NCBI RefSeq assembly: GCF_031453995.1
Contig: NZ_JAVDPZ010000017.1
Span: forward strand, 16,830 to 80,829
Length of the DNA: 64,000 bases
DNA from: Nitrobacter vulgaris
Lineage (GTDB): Bacteria; Pseudomonadota; Alphaproteobacteria; Rhizobiales; Xanthobacteraceae
Direction: 5' to 3'
The translations under genes were made by a program, and so were the position numbers. Positions 41,937 to 51,077 of this stretch are shown piece after piece (position 1 is the first letter of the stretch; each line of letters opens with the position of its first letter). The notes under the pieces were generated by a model. That model was given only the letters and a program-made list of their open reading frames with translations, searched no databases and was not told the origin of the DNA.

Positions 41937-43118
41937 TTACTCCAGCCTGTCGCCGCCCTCGATCGGTGCATAGCCGACCGCTTCGCGCTTTTCGTTGAGC
42001 GTAAGAAACGCCGCGTTGCTGACTCGTTCCCACAATGCCGCACGATCGGCGGCCAGCGCGTCGATCCTGTCGGTGTCGACGACGATACGGATTCTCTCGC
42101 CGAATTGCGGCGACAGCCATTGCGCGAATGAGTTACCGATACGGGACGCCGGCGGAAGAACGGTCTGACGAAAGAAGCAGCGATTGGCCTCCAGGAAATT
42201 TGCATAGGTGTTGTCGCCGGGAATGCCGAGCATCATTGGCGGCACACCGAAAGCGAGTGCAATCTCACGCGCGGCCGTGTGCTTGGCCTCCAGGAAGTCC
42301 ATGTCCTTCGGCGTCAGCGACATTGTTTTCCAATCGAGTCCGCCTTCGAGCAGCAGCGGCCGGCCGGCATTCACCGCGCCCTGATAGGTGTCGGTCAACT
42401 CGCGCTTGAGCCGATCGAACTGTGAATCCGACAGCACCGCGCCTTCCGGCCCGGAATAGACCAGCGCGCCGGACGGCCGCGCCGCGTTGTCGAGAAGCGC
42501 CTTGTTCCATTTCGATCCGGCGTTGTGGGTGTCGATGGCGACAGCAGCAGGCTCGATCGGCGCAAGACCGTAGTGATCGTCGAGCGGATGAAAGAATGTC
42601 AGGTGCAGGATCGGCGGCACCACGGATGACGCTTGATCGAAGCGCACGCTGCGCCCGCCGACGCTATATTCATACGCTTCCGCCCAGCCCTCGGAGCCGG
42701 GCACCACCTTCATGCGATCGGGCCGCAGCGCATGAAGCTCCCGAACCGCCCCGTCAAGAGCGACGGTTTCGACATAGGCATTGCCTGCCAGCAGCAGATG
42801 CGACACCAGCATCTCGAGAAATGCGCCGCCGTCCTGCCGTGTATTGGGTCGCGCGAGCAGCAGCGACAGCGGATGCGCTTCGTGTTCCTGCGCGCCCTCG
42901 AACACGAGGTAGCTGCAGGACGCAACATTCTCCGCAATCAGCCGCACCGCGCGATGCACGATGGGGTTGGTTAGATATCCTTCGCGCGCCAGCGCAGCAT
43001 AATCGCGTGGTGTCCAGCGCGCGCGGCCGCCACTCTCGAAGGCGAGCAGTCTGGCCGTGCGGCTGGCTTTTGTCTCGGGCGGGGTGAACATGTTTTTCAA
43101 GCGCAAGCGCATGGCCAT
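41937..43118 (-). CDS. HK97-family portal protein (GTA g3)
   Basis: 393 residues from MAMRLRLKNMFTPPETKA; the second Met (43112) has better spacing to AGGA and may be the real start. Conserved features: LTNPIVHRAVRLIAENVASC, LLLAGNAYVETVALDG, LDDHYGLAPIEPAAVAIDTH, and FGVPPMMLGIPGDNTYANFL near the end. It forms the dodecameric ring for DNA entry. Intact, between terminase and g3.5. Confidence 0.93.
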   Translation of the reverse strand: MAMRLRLKNMFTPPETKASRTARLLAFESGGRARWTPRDYAALAREGYLTNPIVHRAVRLIAENVASCSYLVFEGAQEHEAHPLSLLLARPNTRQDGGAFLEMLVSHLLLAGNAYVETVALDGAVRELHALRPDRMKVVPGSEGWAEAYEYSVGGRSVRFDQASSVVPPILHLTFFHPLDDHYGLAPIEPAAVAIDTHNAGSKWNKALLDNAARPSGALVYSGPEGAVLSDSQFDRLKRELTDTYQGAVNAGRPLLLEGGLDWKTMSLTPKDMDFLEAKHTAAREIALAFGVPPMMLGIPGDNTYANFLEANRCFFRQTVLPPASRIGNSFAQWLSPQFGERIRIVVDTDRIDALAADRAALWERVSNAAFLTLNEKREAVGYAPIEGGDRLE

Positions 43119-43174
43119 TTTCCTGTTATGTCGTGGCTGCAACGCAGCGCTCTGTGCGGCATTGCAGTTCCCTC

Positions 43175-43726
43175 TCAGAACCCCCTCACCCGCGGCTGAG
43201 CACGCGGTGCGAGCGCCAGCGATGTCACCGCCCACACCAGGGCGTCGAGCCGGTCGGGCGAGCGCCCGGACGACAGGCCGGACAGAGCGAAATCACACAT
43301 CTCGTCTTCCAGCGCGGCGAAGCTACCGGCGTGCCTGACGCGGCCTTGCTCGTAGAGCGTCGCCACCGGCTCGGCGCGCAGCCATTTGCCGCGAGTCGCG
43401 CGCACCGCGATCACGGGCACCTCCGCGTCGACCTCCGCGATCACGGCTTTCACCATGTCGCCGCCCTGATTGACTTCCGCCACCAGCGCATCGGCCTCAC
43501 ACCGCCGCCACAGCGCGATCGCCTTCGCCGCCCACAGCGCCGGGGTCACGCCTGCCACGGTCTCGTCGGCAATCACGTAAACAGTGCCGTCCGCGGCTTG
43601 CCCCGCCGCGACAATGCCGCAGGCGTCCGCGCGCTTGCTTGCGCTCGCCGGCGGATCGACCGCGACCACGATGCGTTGCAACGGCGGCGCCTCGTGCACG
43701 CGACATCGCTCCAGAAGCGTACGCGA
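43175..43726 (-). pseudogene. Large terminase (GTA g2), C-terminal nuclease part after an in-frame TGA
   Basis: Same frame as 43727-44545, separated only by TGA at 43727-43729. The RNase-H-like nuclease domain is intact: RIVVAVDPPASASKRADACG (first Asp), VAEVNQGGDMVKAVI and DRLDALVWAVTSLAL (last Asp). Without readthrough or reinitiation it has no start codon before Met 43699. The codon before SRTLLERCRV is probably Trp in relatives, so TGG to TGA is the likely change. Confidence 0.82.
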
Positions 43727-44545
43727 TCACAGCGCATCCGGCCGATCCTCGATGATTTCGCCATCAAGCTCCTGACGTCCAAGCCGCGTTCCGGCGTAGC
43801 GCGCCATCACGCCTTGCAAGAAGGTCGGCGCCAGATTGAAAGCATTCGCTTGCGTCGGCGCGCGCGTCACCACGCTCGCCCGGTCGTTCATCAGGCGTTT
43901 CAAAAGCGCGGTCGGCCGCGGCGTCGTCGTGATGAGCTGGCGGGGCTGCGATCCCAGCCGCAAGCCGAACTGCAGCATATCGAACGCGGCTTCCGCGTAG
44001 CGCCACTTCGCCATTTCGTCGGACCAGGCACAGCCGAACTGCGGCCCGCGCAGGCTTTCGGGATCTTCGGCCGAGAACGCCTGCGCCACCGCGCCGTTGT
44101 TCCACTCCAGCCGCTTGCGCGACGGCGACCACGATGGCCGCTCATGAGCGGCGTGAACCGCGAGCAACCCGGAGACGCCTTCGATCATCACCTCGCGCGC
44201 GTCATGCTCGGTCTCGCCGACCAGTGCGATGCGCGACACCGCCTCGCTGGCGAACGGCGGCAGACCCAACGCCTGCGCACGAATCCATTCAGCTCCTGCG
44301 CGGGTCTTTCCGGCGCCGCGGCCGCCAATCATCAGCCAGATCAGCCACGGCGCGCCGTTCGGAGCGAGTTCGGAAGGCCGTTGATGCGGATGCGCGAAAA
44401 CATCCCACTGTCGGGCAAGAAATCCGAGTTCCGTCTCACTCATGCTCTCCAGCAGGAGCCGGCGTTGGCGCGGCGACCATTTGCTCCAGTCGGCGCGAAA
44501 GCGCGCGCCGGAACTCGTCAAGGTCGCGGGGCACGGCGTCGTCAT
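43727..44545 (-). CDS. Large terminase (GTA g2), N-terminal ATPase part
   Basis: 272 residues from MTTPCPATLTSSGARFRADW to TGA. Walker A in MIGGRGAGKTRAGAEWIRAQ, adenine/Walker B region near FGCAWSDEMAKWRYAEAAF, coupling motif LITTTPRPTALLKRLM. The ATPase packs DNA into the prohead. It ends in GEIIEDRPDAL at the TGA. The whole frame to 43175 would give 456 residues including the recoded codon, normal for GTA terminases. As it stands the motor lacks its nuclease. Confidence 0.88.
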   Translation of the reverse strand: MTTPCPATLTSSGARFRADWSKWSPRQRRLLLESMSETELGFLARQWDVFAHPHQRPSELAPNGAPWLIWLMIGGRGAGKTRAGAEWIRAQALGLPPFASEAVSRIALVGETEHDAREVMIEGVSGLLAVHAAHERPSWSPSRKRLEWNNGAVAQAFSAEDPESLRGPQFGCAWSDEMAKWRYAEAAFDMLQFGLRLGSQPRQLITTTPRPTALLKRLMNDRASVVTRAPTQANAFNLAPTFLQGVMARYAGTRLGRQELDGEIIEDRPDAL

Positions 44546-45165
44546 CGGCTGGCTTCACCTTCTCCTGACCTGCGCGCAGCCGCGTCACCTCTCCCGAGCG
44601 TACGCGCGAGACTCGCCAGCGTCCGGGCACGGCGCTCGGCCTCCGTGCGCTGCTGCGGTTTCAGATGGCTGCCGCCGACGATCACCTCGATCAGGGACAG
44701 CTCGCGCTCAATCGCGCGCGTCACCCTCTCAATCAAAAGCGCGCCTGTCGCCGGCGGCGGATCGTCGACACGCTCGACTGCGGTGCGCTTGATGCGCGGG
44801 CTTGGTTGATCCTTGCGGCGGGCGGTTGTCGGCCGCTTGCGCTGCCGCTTCAATCCGGCCTTTGCCGCATCGTCGTCTTCATCAACGATAACGGGGACAT
44901 CATCAACGTACCGTGTGGTGGCAGCGATTGTCGCCTTGCGCGCGAGAACGGCGGCGCGGGTCTTGCTGGGAGGCGACGTTCTAACCGCGCTTCGCTTTAT
45001 CGCCGCTTCGGCCGGCGTGAGCGGCTTATTCTGCTCCGATGACGACGACGCTTTCTTCTTCGATGCTGAGGACGTTCCGGTCCTGGATGGCGTCAGCTTT
45101 GAGCGAGAGGCAACGCGCCCCGCCGCCGGCTTTCGTGCCGGCTTGCCGGTTCGCGTCGCACACAT
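44542..45165 (-). CDS. Small-terminase-like protein (GTA g1)
   Basis: 207 residues from MCATRTGKPARKPA (a TTG at 45174 is an alternative). Residues 1-130 are low-complexity, basic and Ser/Ala/Lys-rich. The C-terminal 60 residues (LLIERVTRAIERELSLIEVI, then QRTEAERRARTLASLARTLG) match the short GTA g1 pattern of a helical DNA-binding TerS-like domain. It overlaps terL by four bases and is the first gene of the cluster. The long disordered N-terminal extension is unusual. Confidence 0.65.
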   Translation of the reverse strand: MCATRTGKPARKPAAGRVASRSKLTPSRTGTSSASKKKASSSSEQNKPLTPAEAAIKRSAVRTSPPSKTRAAVLARKATIAATTRYVDDVPVIVDEDDDAAKAGLKRQRKRPTTARRKDQPSPRIKRTAVERVDDPPPATGALLIERVTRAIERELSLIEVIVGGSHLKPQQRTEAERRARTLASLARTLGRGDAAARRSGEGEASR

Positions 45166-45313
45166 GAAGATCAAGAACTCCCTTCAAGCGGACCCAATGC
45201 CGCTGAATTCCTGGATTAGCTGGATTGCGATGAAGATTTCGGGTCCCTTGGCCGGCTTCATCCCCGCCGACCAAAACCGTATTTTTTATTGTGTAGACCC
45301 TTGAGTCCCACTC

Positions 45314-45466
45314 TCACTGATGGACGAATACGAGCCACGTTACGCAAAGGATCAACGCGACCAGACCGGTGCTGATGGTCGACAGCAAAAGGGCGGGAAG
45401 CTCAGGCTCGGACCGTCGCATCTCCATGGATGTCTTCACAGTTTGACTGTGTTTTTCCGTCGTCAT
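45314..45466 (-). CDS. Small single-pass membrane protein
   Basis: 50 residues from MTTEKHSQTVKTSMEMRRSE, with GGGGAG seven bases upstream. One C-terminal TM helix (LLLSTISTGLVALILCVTWL). No family recognised. It lies just upstream of the GTA cluster on the same strand, 148 bases before g1. The longer open frame (to 45544) has a Cys-rich start without support. Confidence 0.5.
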   Translation of the reverse strand: MTTEKHSQTVKTSMEMRRSEPELPALLLSTISTGLVALILCVTWLVFVHQ

Positions 45467-45705
45467 GTTCGTTCTCCCCCACGGTCCGCCATCGCATGCC
45501 AATTGTTCAGGACAACAGCAGACTCCCTGCGATGTTCCGTGCAAAAAAAGAGCCGTGGTTACGACTCGCTATGAGCTTCATCCGGGAATTCCCGGCAATG
45601 TTCGTTTGACGGTTTCGTCAGCCGCGCGATCAGAAAGCATCGCGTGATGTCTCGGCGCAACTGTGGAGCATGGCGTAAACCTACTCCGGCAGCGTCACGC
45701 TGTCA

Positions 45706-45733
45706 AGGTATATTTTCCTAGGAAAATTTACCT
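45706..45733. promoter_or_regulatory. 28-bp near-perfect palindrome
   Basis: AGGTATATTTTCC then TAGG and the mirror half. The inner 16 bases (45712-45727) are a perfect palindrome and 13 of 14 pairs match overall. It is AT-rich in a GC-rich genome and starts 12 bases after the pilin stop. It lacks a T-run, so an operator or protein-binding site is as likely as a terminator. A second palindrome, CCGGGAATTCCCGG, lies at 45582-45595. Confidence 0.5.
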
Positions 45734-45744
45734 GTCGTCTAGCC

Positions 45745-45918
45745 TTATTTCAGCAGCCCGTTCAGCGTGTCGAAGCGGTCCTTGAGCGAACTGCCGATGC
45801 CGGTGACCGCGGCCACGATGACGATGCTAATGCCGGAAGCAATCAGGGCATATTCGATCGACGTGGCGCCTGTTTCGTCCCGCAGAAAATCCGACGCAAG
45901 TTTTGGAATGAGGTGCAA
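45745..45918 (-). CDS. Flp/Fap-type pilin subunit, TTG start
   Basis: 57 residues from a TTG at 45918 with GGAG six bases upstream. The sequence SDFLRDETGATSIEYALIAS, then GISIVIVAAVTGIGSSLKDR is the Flp pilin signature: short leader, G-A-T-S-I-E-Y cleavage-region motif, one hydrophobic helix, short charged tail. Flp pilins are processed by TadV/CpaA and assembled by Tad machinery into adhesive pili. No tad/cpa genes are in the window, so it is an isolated pilin gene. It has no ATG, so ATG-only gene calls will miss it. Confidence 0.82.
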   Translation of the reverse strand: MHLIPKLASDFLRDETGATSIEYALIASGISIVIVAAVTGIGSSLKDRFDTLNGLLK

Positions 45919-46077
45919 CGCCAACTCCAGCCTTTGAATCCCCGCGGATGCTCCAATAGTGATCGGGCGCAGCGCGACAACCTTTCAAAAATAGGATGCT
46001 AGAGTTGAAAGATTTCTCGGAGCCTAACCGACACTCTGAAAGAATGCTTAAGAGCGATAGCAAAAGTTGCGTGCGGA

Positions 46078-47637
46078 TCAAGCCGGGGGGCCGGTGAGCG
46101 GCCGTTCCTCCATTCGCACCAGCAACAGCGCGGCCCCCGCCAGCATCGCGGCTGTGGCGGCGAATACATAGCGAAATGCGGTCGTGAGGTCGGAGGCGGA
46201 GATTACACCGACCCGACCGCCGCCCTCATTGCCGATCGAGGCATCGGTTCCCAGCGCCATCAGCAGGATGGCGGCAAATGCAGCGACGGCGAACGAGGAA
46301 ACCAACGCGCGAAAAAAATTCATCGCGCCGGTGACGGTTCCGACCTGCTGACGCGCCACCGCGTTCTGCAGCGACACCACGCTGACGGGAAATATCGTGC
46401 CGAGGCCGAAGGCGAACAAGGATAGCAACGCAAGCAGCGGCCATAGAGGCGGCGTCACCACAGCCAGAATCGCGGCCACGACGGCGGCAAATGTGGTCCC
46501 CAGTACCGCGACCCGCTTGTAGTGAAGGGTACGCGTCATGGAGCGGCCCGCAAGCGCCGCCCCGCCGGTCGAAATCGCCGCGATCGGAATCAATGCCAGT
46601 CCGGATTCGCTCGCGCTGAGATGGTGGACGACCTGATAGTACAGCGGCAAATGCACGGTGATCCCGATAATCGCGCCGAGCGCCAAAGCACCCGCGGCTA
46701 TCGCATACGGAACCACCGGGCCGCCCATCAGCGACAGCGGCAGGAATGGTTCGGACGTCTTGCGCGCGTGCCGGACAAAGACCGTGGCAAGCACCAGCGA
46801 GGCGCCAAGCATGGCGGCGATTTGCGGCGACGCCCAGGCGAAGCGGTTACCGCCCCATGTCAGCACCAGCAGGAAAACGACGGCGGATGCCATCAGCAAC
46901 AGGCCACCGGTCCAATCCACTCTGCGGCGGCGGTGGAACACCGGAATCTTACCCATTTTCGGCAACAGCAACGCCAGCGAGACAAAGCCGAGCGGCACGT
47001 TGATCCAGAAAATCATCGACCAGTGCAAGTGCTCGGCGAAAACGCCCCCCAGCACCGGCCCCGCGATGCCTGCCGCAGTCCATACGCCACTGAAATAAGC
47101 CTGATACTGACCACGCTCCCGGGGCGTCACCACATCGGAGATCACAGTCTGCACCACGGGCAGGATGCCACCGCCGCCGATGCCCTGCACGCCGCGCGCC
47201 ATGATCAGCGCCGCCATGTTCGGCGCCAGCGCGCACAGGACCGAACCCGCAACGAACAGACCGAGCGCGGTGACGATCATGGCACGGCGACCGTAGATAT
47301 CGCTCAAGGTACCGAACAACGGCGCGACCGCTGTGGACGCCAACAGGTACGCCGTAATGACCCACGACAGGGTGGTGACCTCGTGGAACTGGCGGCCGAT
47401 GGTCGGCAGCGCGGTTGCGACAATGGTCTGATCGAGGGCGGCGAGGAACATGGTCAGCATCAGGCTGACCAGAATGGTGCGCACCTCGCTCCGGCTCAGC
47501 GGCGCGGGCGTCACGACCGGCGGCGCATTGGCGTCACCCTCAGCCTTGCCAGAACGCGCCGCAGCCTCTGGCGCGGCGTCGCCGGACAGAATCGGGGGAT
47601 CCGACGGACCCCGACCCAGACGCTCGAATGTATTCAT
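46078..47637 (-). CDS. DHA2-family (EmrB/QacA) multidrug efflux MFS transporter
   Basis: 519 residues from MNTFERLGRGPSD (TTG at 47649 possible). Fourteen TM helices after a 45-residue hydrophilic, Pro/Ala-rich tail. Signatures: motif D1 LDQTIVATALPTIGRQF, motif A GTLSDIYGRRAMIV, and a motif C-like AAGIAGPVLGGVFAEHL. Exports hydrophobic compounds by proton antiport; substrate unknown. No adjacent regulator or EmrA-type fusion gene. It lies 154 bases downstream of the YcgN-like gene. Confidence 0.9.
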   Translation of the reverse strand: MNTFERLGRGPSDPPILSGDAAPEAAARSGKAEGDANAPPVVTPAPLSRSEVRTILVSLMLTMFLAALDQTIVATALPTIGRQFHEVTTLSWVITAYLLASTAVAPLFGTLSDIYGRRAMIVTALGLFVAGSVLCALAPNMAALIMARGVQGIGGGGILPVVQTVISDVVTPRERGQYQAYFSGVWTAAGIAGPVLGGVFAEHLHWSMIFWINVPLGFVSLALLLPKMGKIPVFHRRRRVDWTGGLLLMASAVVFLLVLTWGGNRFAWASPQIAAMLGASLVLATVFVRHARKTSEPFLPLSLMGGPVVPYAIAAGALALGAIIGITVHLPLYYQVVHHLSASESGLALIPIAAISTGGAALAGRSMTRTLHYKRVAVLGTTFAAVVAAILAVVTPPLWPLLALLSLFAFGLGTIFPVSVVSLQNAVARQQVGTVTGAMNFFRALVSSFAVAAFAAILLMALGTDASIGNEGGGRVGVISASDLTTAFRYVFAATAAMLAGAALLLVRMEERPLTGPPA

Positions 47638-47791
47638 GCGGACAGACAAAATATGAACTGGCTAACAAGAAACGGAGGCCGGTGCGGTTCGCTGCTTTGT
47701 GAACATTAACGCTTGAGGCCCACGTTCGGACAGCAACCGACGGAATAAAAAGCCTCCAATGCAAAATCGCAAATTTGTGATGGGAGACCGG

Positions 47792-48307
47792 TCAACCCTT
47801 CGGCGGTTTCCGAAGCCGGGCGCGCTTCGGCAGCCGAACCGGCCACTGCACGATATGATCCTCCAGTTCAGAATCCGGAATCTCATCCTCGGTGCCGCGG
47901 ACCCGGCCACGCACCGAAACACCGGCCTCGTGGACGGTATTGGGATTCCCGGAAATCAGCGGGTGCCACCAGTAGAGATCGCGCCCCTCCGCGACCAAGC
48001 GATAACCGCAGCTCGGCGGCAACCAGTTCAAGGTCCGGACATTGTCCGGCGTGAGGCGGACGCAGTCCGGAACTTGTTCGGAACGCTTCGGGTAATCCTT
48101 GCAGGCGCAGACCCCGGCATCCAGAAGCCGGCAGGAAACATGCGTGAAATAAATGTCGCCGGTATCCTCGTCCTCCAGCTTCTCCAGGCAGCAGCGTGCG
48201 CAACCATCGCACAGGCTTTCCCATTCGGCGCTGGACATTTCATCCAAGGATTTGGTCTTCCAGAAGAACCCGTTTTGTTCCGACGATCGCGCGGGTCGTT
48301 GGGTCAT
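47792..48307 (-). CDS. YcgN/UPF0260-family cysteine-cluster protein
   Basis: 171 residues from MTQRPARSSEQ. FWKTKSLDEMSSAEWESLCD, then GCARCCLEKLEDEDTGDIYF and ACKDYPKRSEQVPDCVRL show the conserved Cys cluster (CxxCxxCC and later Cys), typical of the YkgJ/YcgN metal-binding families. The molecular function is unknown. Length is normal. A TTG at 48319 is a possible earlier start. Confidence 0.85.
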   Translation of the reverse strand: MTQRPARSSEQNGFFWKTKSLDEMSSAEWESLCDGCARCCLEKLEDEDTGDIYFTHVSCRLLDAGVCACKDYPKRSEQVPDCVRLTPDNVRTLNWLPPSCGYRLVAEGRDLYWWHPLISGNPNTVHEAGVSVRGRVRGTEDEIPDSELEDHIVQWPVRLPKRARLRKPPKG

Positions 48308-48635
48308 GGAGTGAGCCAAGGGGGGTGCCAGAGGTTGCGCCGAAGAAAACCGATTTTCCGTCTATGGGCTTCGCCGGCACTTCGCGCAAGCGCCCTAGGG
48401 GGATCTGGGGTACCAATAGCGGCTGTGCCAGGCTGAAATCGCAACCGGCCATTGGTTTATCTTCCGCGCTCGGATAGAAGAAAATCGGCTTTCCCGAGGA
48501 TGCCAAGATGATGGTCCAGCGCGGGTTTTGAGATGCCTTCTCGAGTGCCTTGGGTTTGCCGTAACGTTCTTGCATGAGGGTGGCGAGATGGCGCCTTAGA
48601 GAAGGCGCTGCGATGCCGCAGATCGGTCACAGGCC
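48308..48635. other. Intergenic region between the YcgN-like gene and PBP1A
   Basis: Divergent promoter region of about 330 bases. A minus-strand frame (48240-48575) encodes 111 residues with no recognised family and no ribosome site, so it is not called as a gene. No clear hairpin or promoter stands out by eye. Confidence 0.4.
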
Positions 48636-50921
48636 TTGGTGCGCAACAACCTGCCCTCCGATTGGAAGAAGCGAATCCGGCATATCCTGCTGGATCTCGA
48701 TTCGCGCATCGATTCGACCCTGTTCTCCTCGGCGGCCGGCGCGCGGGAACTTTATGAGCGCTTCTCCACCTTCATGGACCGCTTCTATGTCGGCCATTGG
48801 AAGCGCTGGGTCATCGTCGAGCCGCTGTCTGAAGCTGCAACCTTGGGCCTCGGCGGTCTCATCCTCCTGCTGGCGCTGGCACAGCCGGCGTTCCGCGAAA
48901 CCGCCGACGAGGACTGGCTGAAGAAATCCGATCTCGCGGTGGCGTTCCTCGATCGCTACGGCAATCCGATCGGCAGCCGCGGCATCAAACACAACGATTC
49001 GATTCCGTTGGAGGAATTTCCCGACAACCTGGTCAAGGCGACGCTCGCGACCGAAGATCGTCGCTTCTACGATCACTTCGGTATTGACGTCGGCGGCACC
49101 TTCCGCGCGCTGGTAACCAATGCGCAAGCCGGCGGCGTGCGGCAAGGTGGCTCATCGATCTCCCAGCAGCTTGCGAAGAATCTGTTTCTCTCCAACGAGC
49201 GCACCATCGAGCGCAAGGTCAATGAGGCCTTCCTTGCCGTCTGGCTGGAAACCCGACTGAGCAAGAACGAGATCCTTAAACTGTATCTCGACCGCGCCTA
49301 CATGGGCGGCGGAACCTTCGGCGTCGACGGCGCGGCGCATTTCTACTTCAACAAGTCGGTGCGTGACGTCAACCTCGCCGAATCCGCGATGCTCGCCGGC
49401 CTGTTCAAGGCACCGACAAAATACGCGCCGCACATCAACCTGCCCGCCGCCCGCGCCCGCGCCAACCAGGTGCTCGACAACATGGTCGATGCAGGCTTCA
49501 TGACCGAGGGCCAGGTGTTCGGTGCGCGGCGCAATCCCGCCACCGCGGTCGACCGCCGCGACGAGAACTCGCCGAACTATTATCTCGACTGGGCATTCGA
49601 AGAAATGCGCAAGCTGGTCGACACGTTTCCGCGCTCCTACACCGAGCGCGTGTTTGTCGTCCGCACCGCAATCGACATGAATGTGCAACAAGCGGCGGAA
49701 GAGGCGATCGAGAGCCAGTTGCGCCAGTTCGGACGCGACTATCACGCGACGCAAGCGGCAACGGTCGTCGCAGATCTCGACGGTGGCGTGCGCGCAATGG
49801 TCGGTGGACGCGATTATGGCGCAAGTCAGTTCAATCGCTCGACGGATGCCCTGCGCCAGCCCGGATCATCGTTCAAGCCGTATGTCTACACCACAGCGCT
49901 GCTCAACGGCTTCAGTCCGACATCCAAGATCGTCGACGGCCCCGTCTGCCTCGGCAACTGGTGCCCGCAGAATTACGGCCATTCCTACTCCGGGACGGTG
50001 ACGCTAACCCAGGCACTGACGCGGTCGATCAATGTCGTGCCGGTAAAACTCTCGATCGCGCTCGGCAAGGGGGCAAAGAATCCCGCTAAAGCCGGCCGCG
50101 CCAAGATCGTCGAGGTCGCCCGCAAGTTCGGCATTGTCACACCGCTGCCCGACACGCCCTCGCTGCCGATCGGGGCCGACGAGGTCAACGTGCTCGAACA
50201 CGCCGTCGCCTATGCGACATTCCCGAACAAGGGCAAGGCGGTGGCGCCGCACGCGGTTCTGGAGGTCCGGACCGGCGCCGGCGATCTGGTATGGCGCTAC
50301 GACCGCGACGGCCCAGCACCGCGCCAGATCATTCCGCCTTCAGTCGCCGCCGACATGGCCGGTATGATGAGTCATGTGGTCAGCGAAGGCACCGCACGAC
50401 GCGCCATTCTCGACGGCATTCCGGCCGCGGGCAAGACCGGAACCACAAACGCTTATCGCGACGCATGGTTCGTCGGCTACACCGGCAACTTTGTATGTGG
50501 TGTTTGGTACGGCAATGACGACTATTCGCCAACCAATCGCCTGACCGGCGGCGCGTTGCCCGCCCAAACCTGGCACGACATCATGACGGCCGCGCATCGC
50601 GGTATCGAAGTCAAAGACCTCGCCGGCGTTGCAGCGCCAGCGAAGCCGACCGCCGACGCGGCAGCCAAAACCGCCGCCAGCGACGACAATGCAAAACCGG
50701 CCCCCCCGCCGATCCTGACCAAACGCGGAGCCGACATCCTGGTCCGCGTGGAAAAGATGCTGGATCAAGCAGCCAAGACAATCGGAAAAACCTCGGCCGG
50801 AAAACCGGTCGATCCGGCTCGCTCCGGCGCCCTTAGTCCCACCTCCTCTGGCGGCGGCGCAGAAAACTTGGCGGCCGCGACGTCCAGCGACCGAGCAGCC
50901 CCGGCGCCAAGCAAGAATTAG
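48636..50921 (+). CDS. Penicillin-binding protein 1A (bifunctional peptidoglycan synthase)
   Basis: 761 residues from TTG 48636 (GTG 48639 possible). One TM (ATLGLGGLILLLALAQPAF). GT51 glycosyltransferase with ATEDRRFYDHFGIDVGGTFR (catalytic Glu) and GGSSISQQLAKNLFL. The transpeptidase has SSFKP (active Ser), a SIN-type motif in TRSINVVPVKLS, and KTGTTNAYRDAWF. It polymerises and cross-links peptidoglycan on the periplasmic side. The C-terminal 120 residues are Ala/Pro-rich and probably disordered. The first 60 residues before the TM are longer than usual and cytoplasmic. Confidence 0.93.
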   Translation: MVRNNLPSDWKKRIRHILLDLDSRIDSTLFSSAAGARELYERFSTFMDRFYVGHWKRWVIVEPLSEAATLGLGGLILLLALAQPAFRETADEDWLKKSDLAVAFLDRYGNPIGSRGIKHNDSIPLEEFPDNLVKATLATEDRRFYDHFGIDVGGTFRALVTNAQAGGVRQGGSSISQQLAKNLFLSNERTIERKVNEAFLAVWLETRLSKNEILKLYLDRAYMGGGTFGVDGAAHFYFNKSVRDVNLAESAMLAGLFKAPTKYAPHINLPAARARANQVLDNMVDAGFMTEGQVFGARRNPATAVDRRDENSPNYYLDWAFEEMRKLVDTFPRSYTERVFVVRTAIDMNVQQAAEEAIESQLRQFGRDYHATQAATVVADLDGGVRAMVGGRDYGASQFNRSTDALRQPGSSFKPYVYTTALLNGFSPTSKIVDGPVCLGNWCPQNYGHSYSGTVTLTQALTRSINVVPVKLSIALGKGAKNPAKAGRAKIVEVARKFGIVTPLPDTPSLPIGADEVNVLEHAVAYATFPNKGKAVAPHAVLEVRTGAGDLVWRYDRDGPAPRQIIPPSVAADMAGMMSHVVSEGTARRAILDGIPAAGKTGTTNAYRDAWFVGYTGNFVCGVWYGNDDYSPTNRLTGGALPAQTWHDIMTAAHRGIEVKDLAGVAAPAKPTADAAAKTAASDDNAKPAPPPILTKRGADILVRVEKMLDQAAKTIGKTSAGKPVDPARSGALSPTSSGGGAENLAAATSSDRAAPAPSKN

Positions 50922-51077
50922 AGTGGGATGCGGAAGTGTGTACGGTTTGCGACCGCTATAAACAATGGAATCGATCACGGTTATGATTTGGATCTTTCTG
51001 ATCCAAACGTGGCGTGTTTCCGACATTCGCATTACAGATGCGCGACTCGAATGGCTTCAACACCGGAGCGCCGACAC

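Noticed and set aside
45827..46081. 84-codon minus-strand frame over the pilin gene
   Set aside because: A different frame encodes an unmistakable Flp pilin; this one has no similarity.
48240..48575. 111-codon minus-strand frame overlapping the start of the YcgN-like gene
   Set aside because: No family, no Shine-Dalgarno sequence, and 68 bases overlap a clear gene in another frame.
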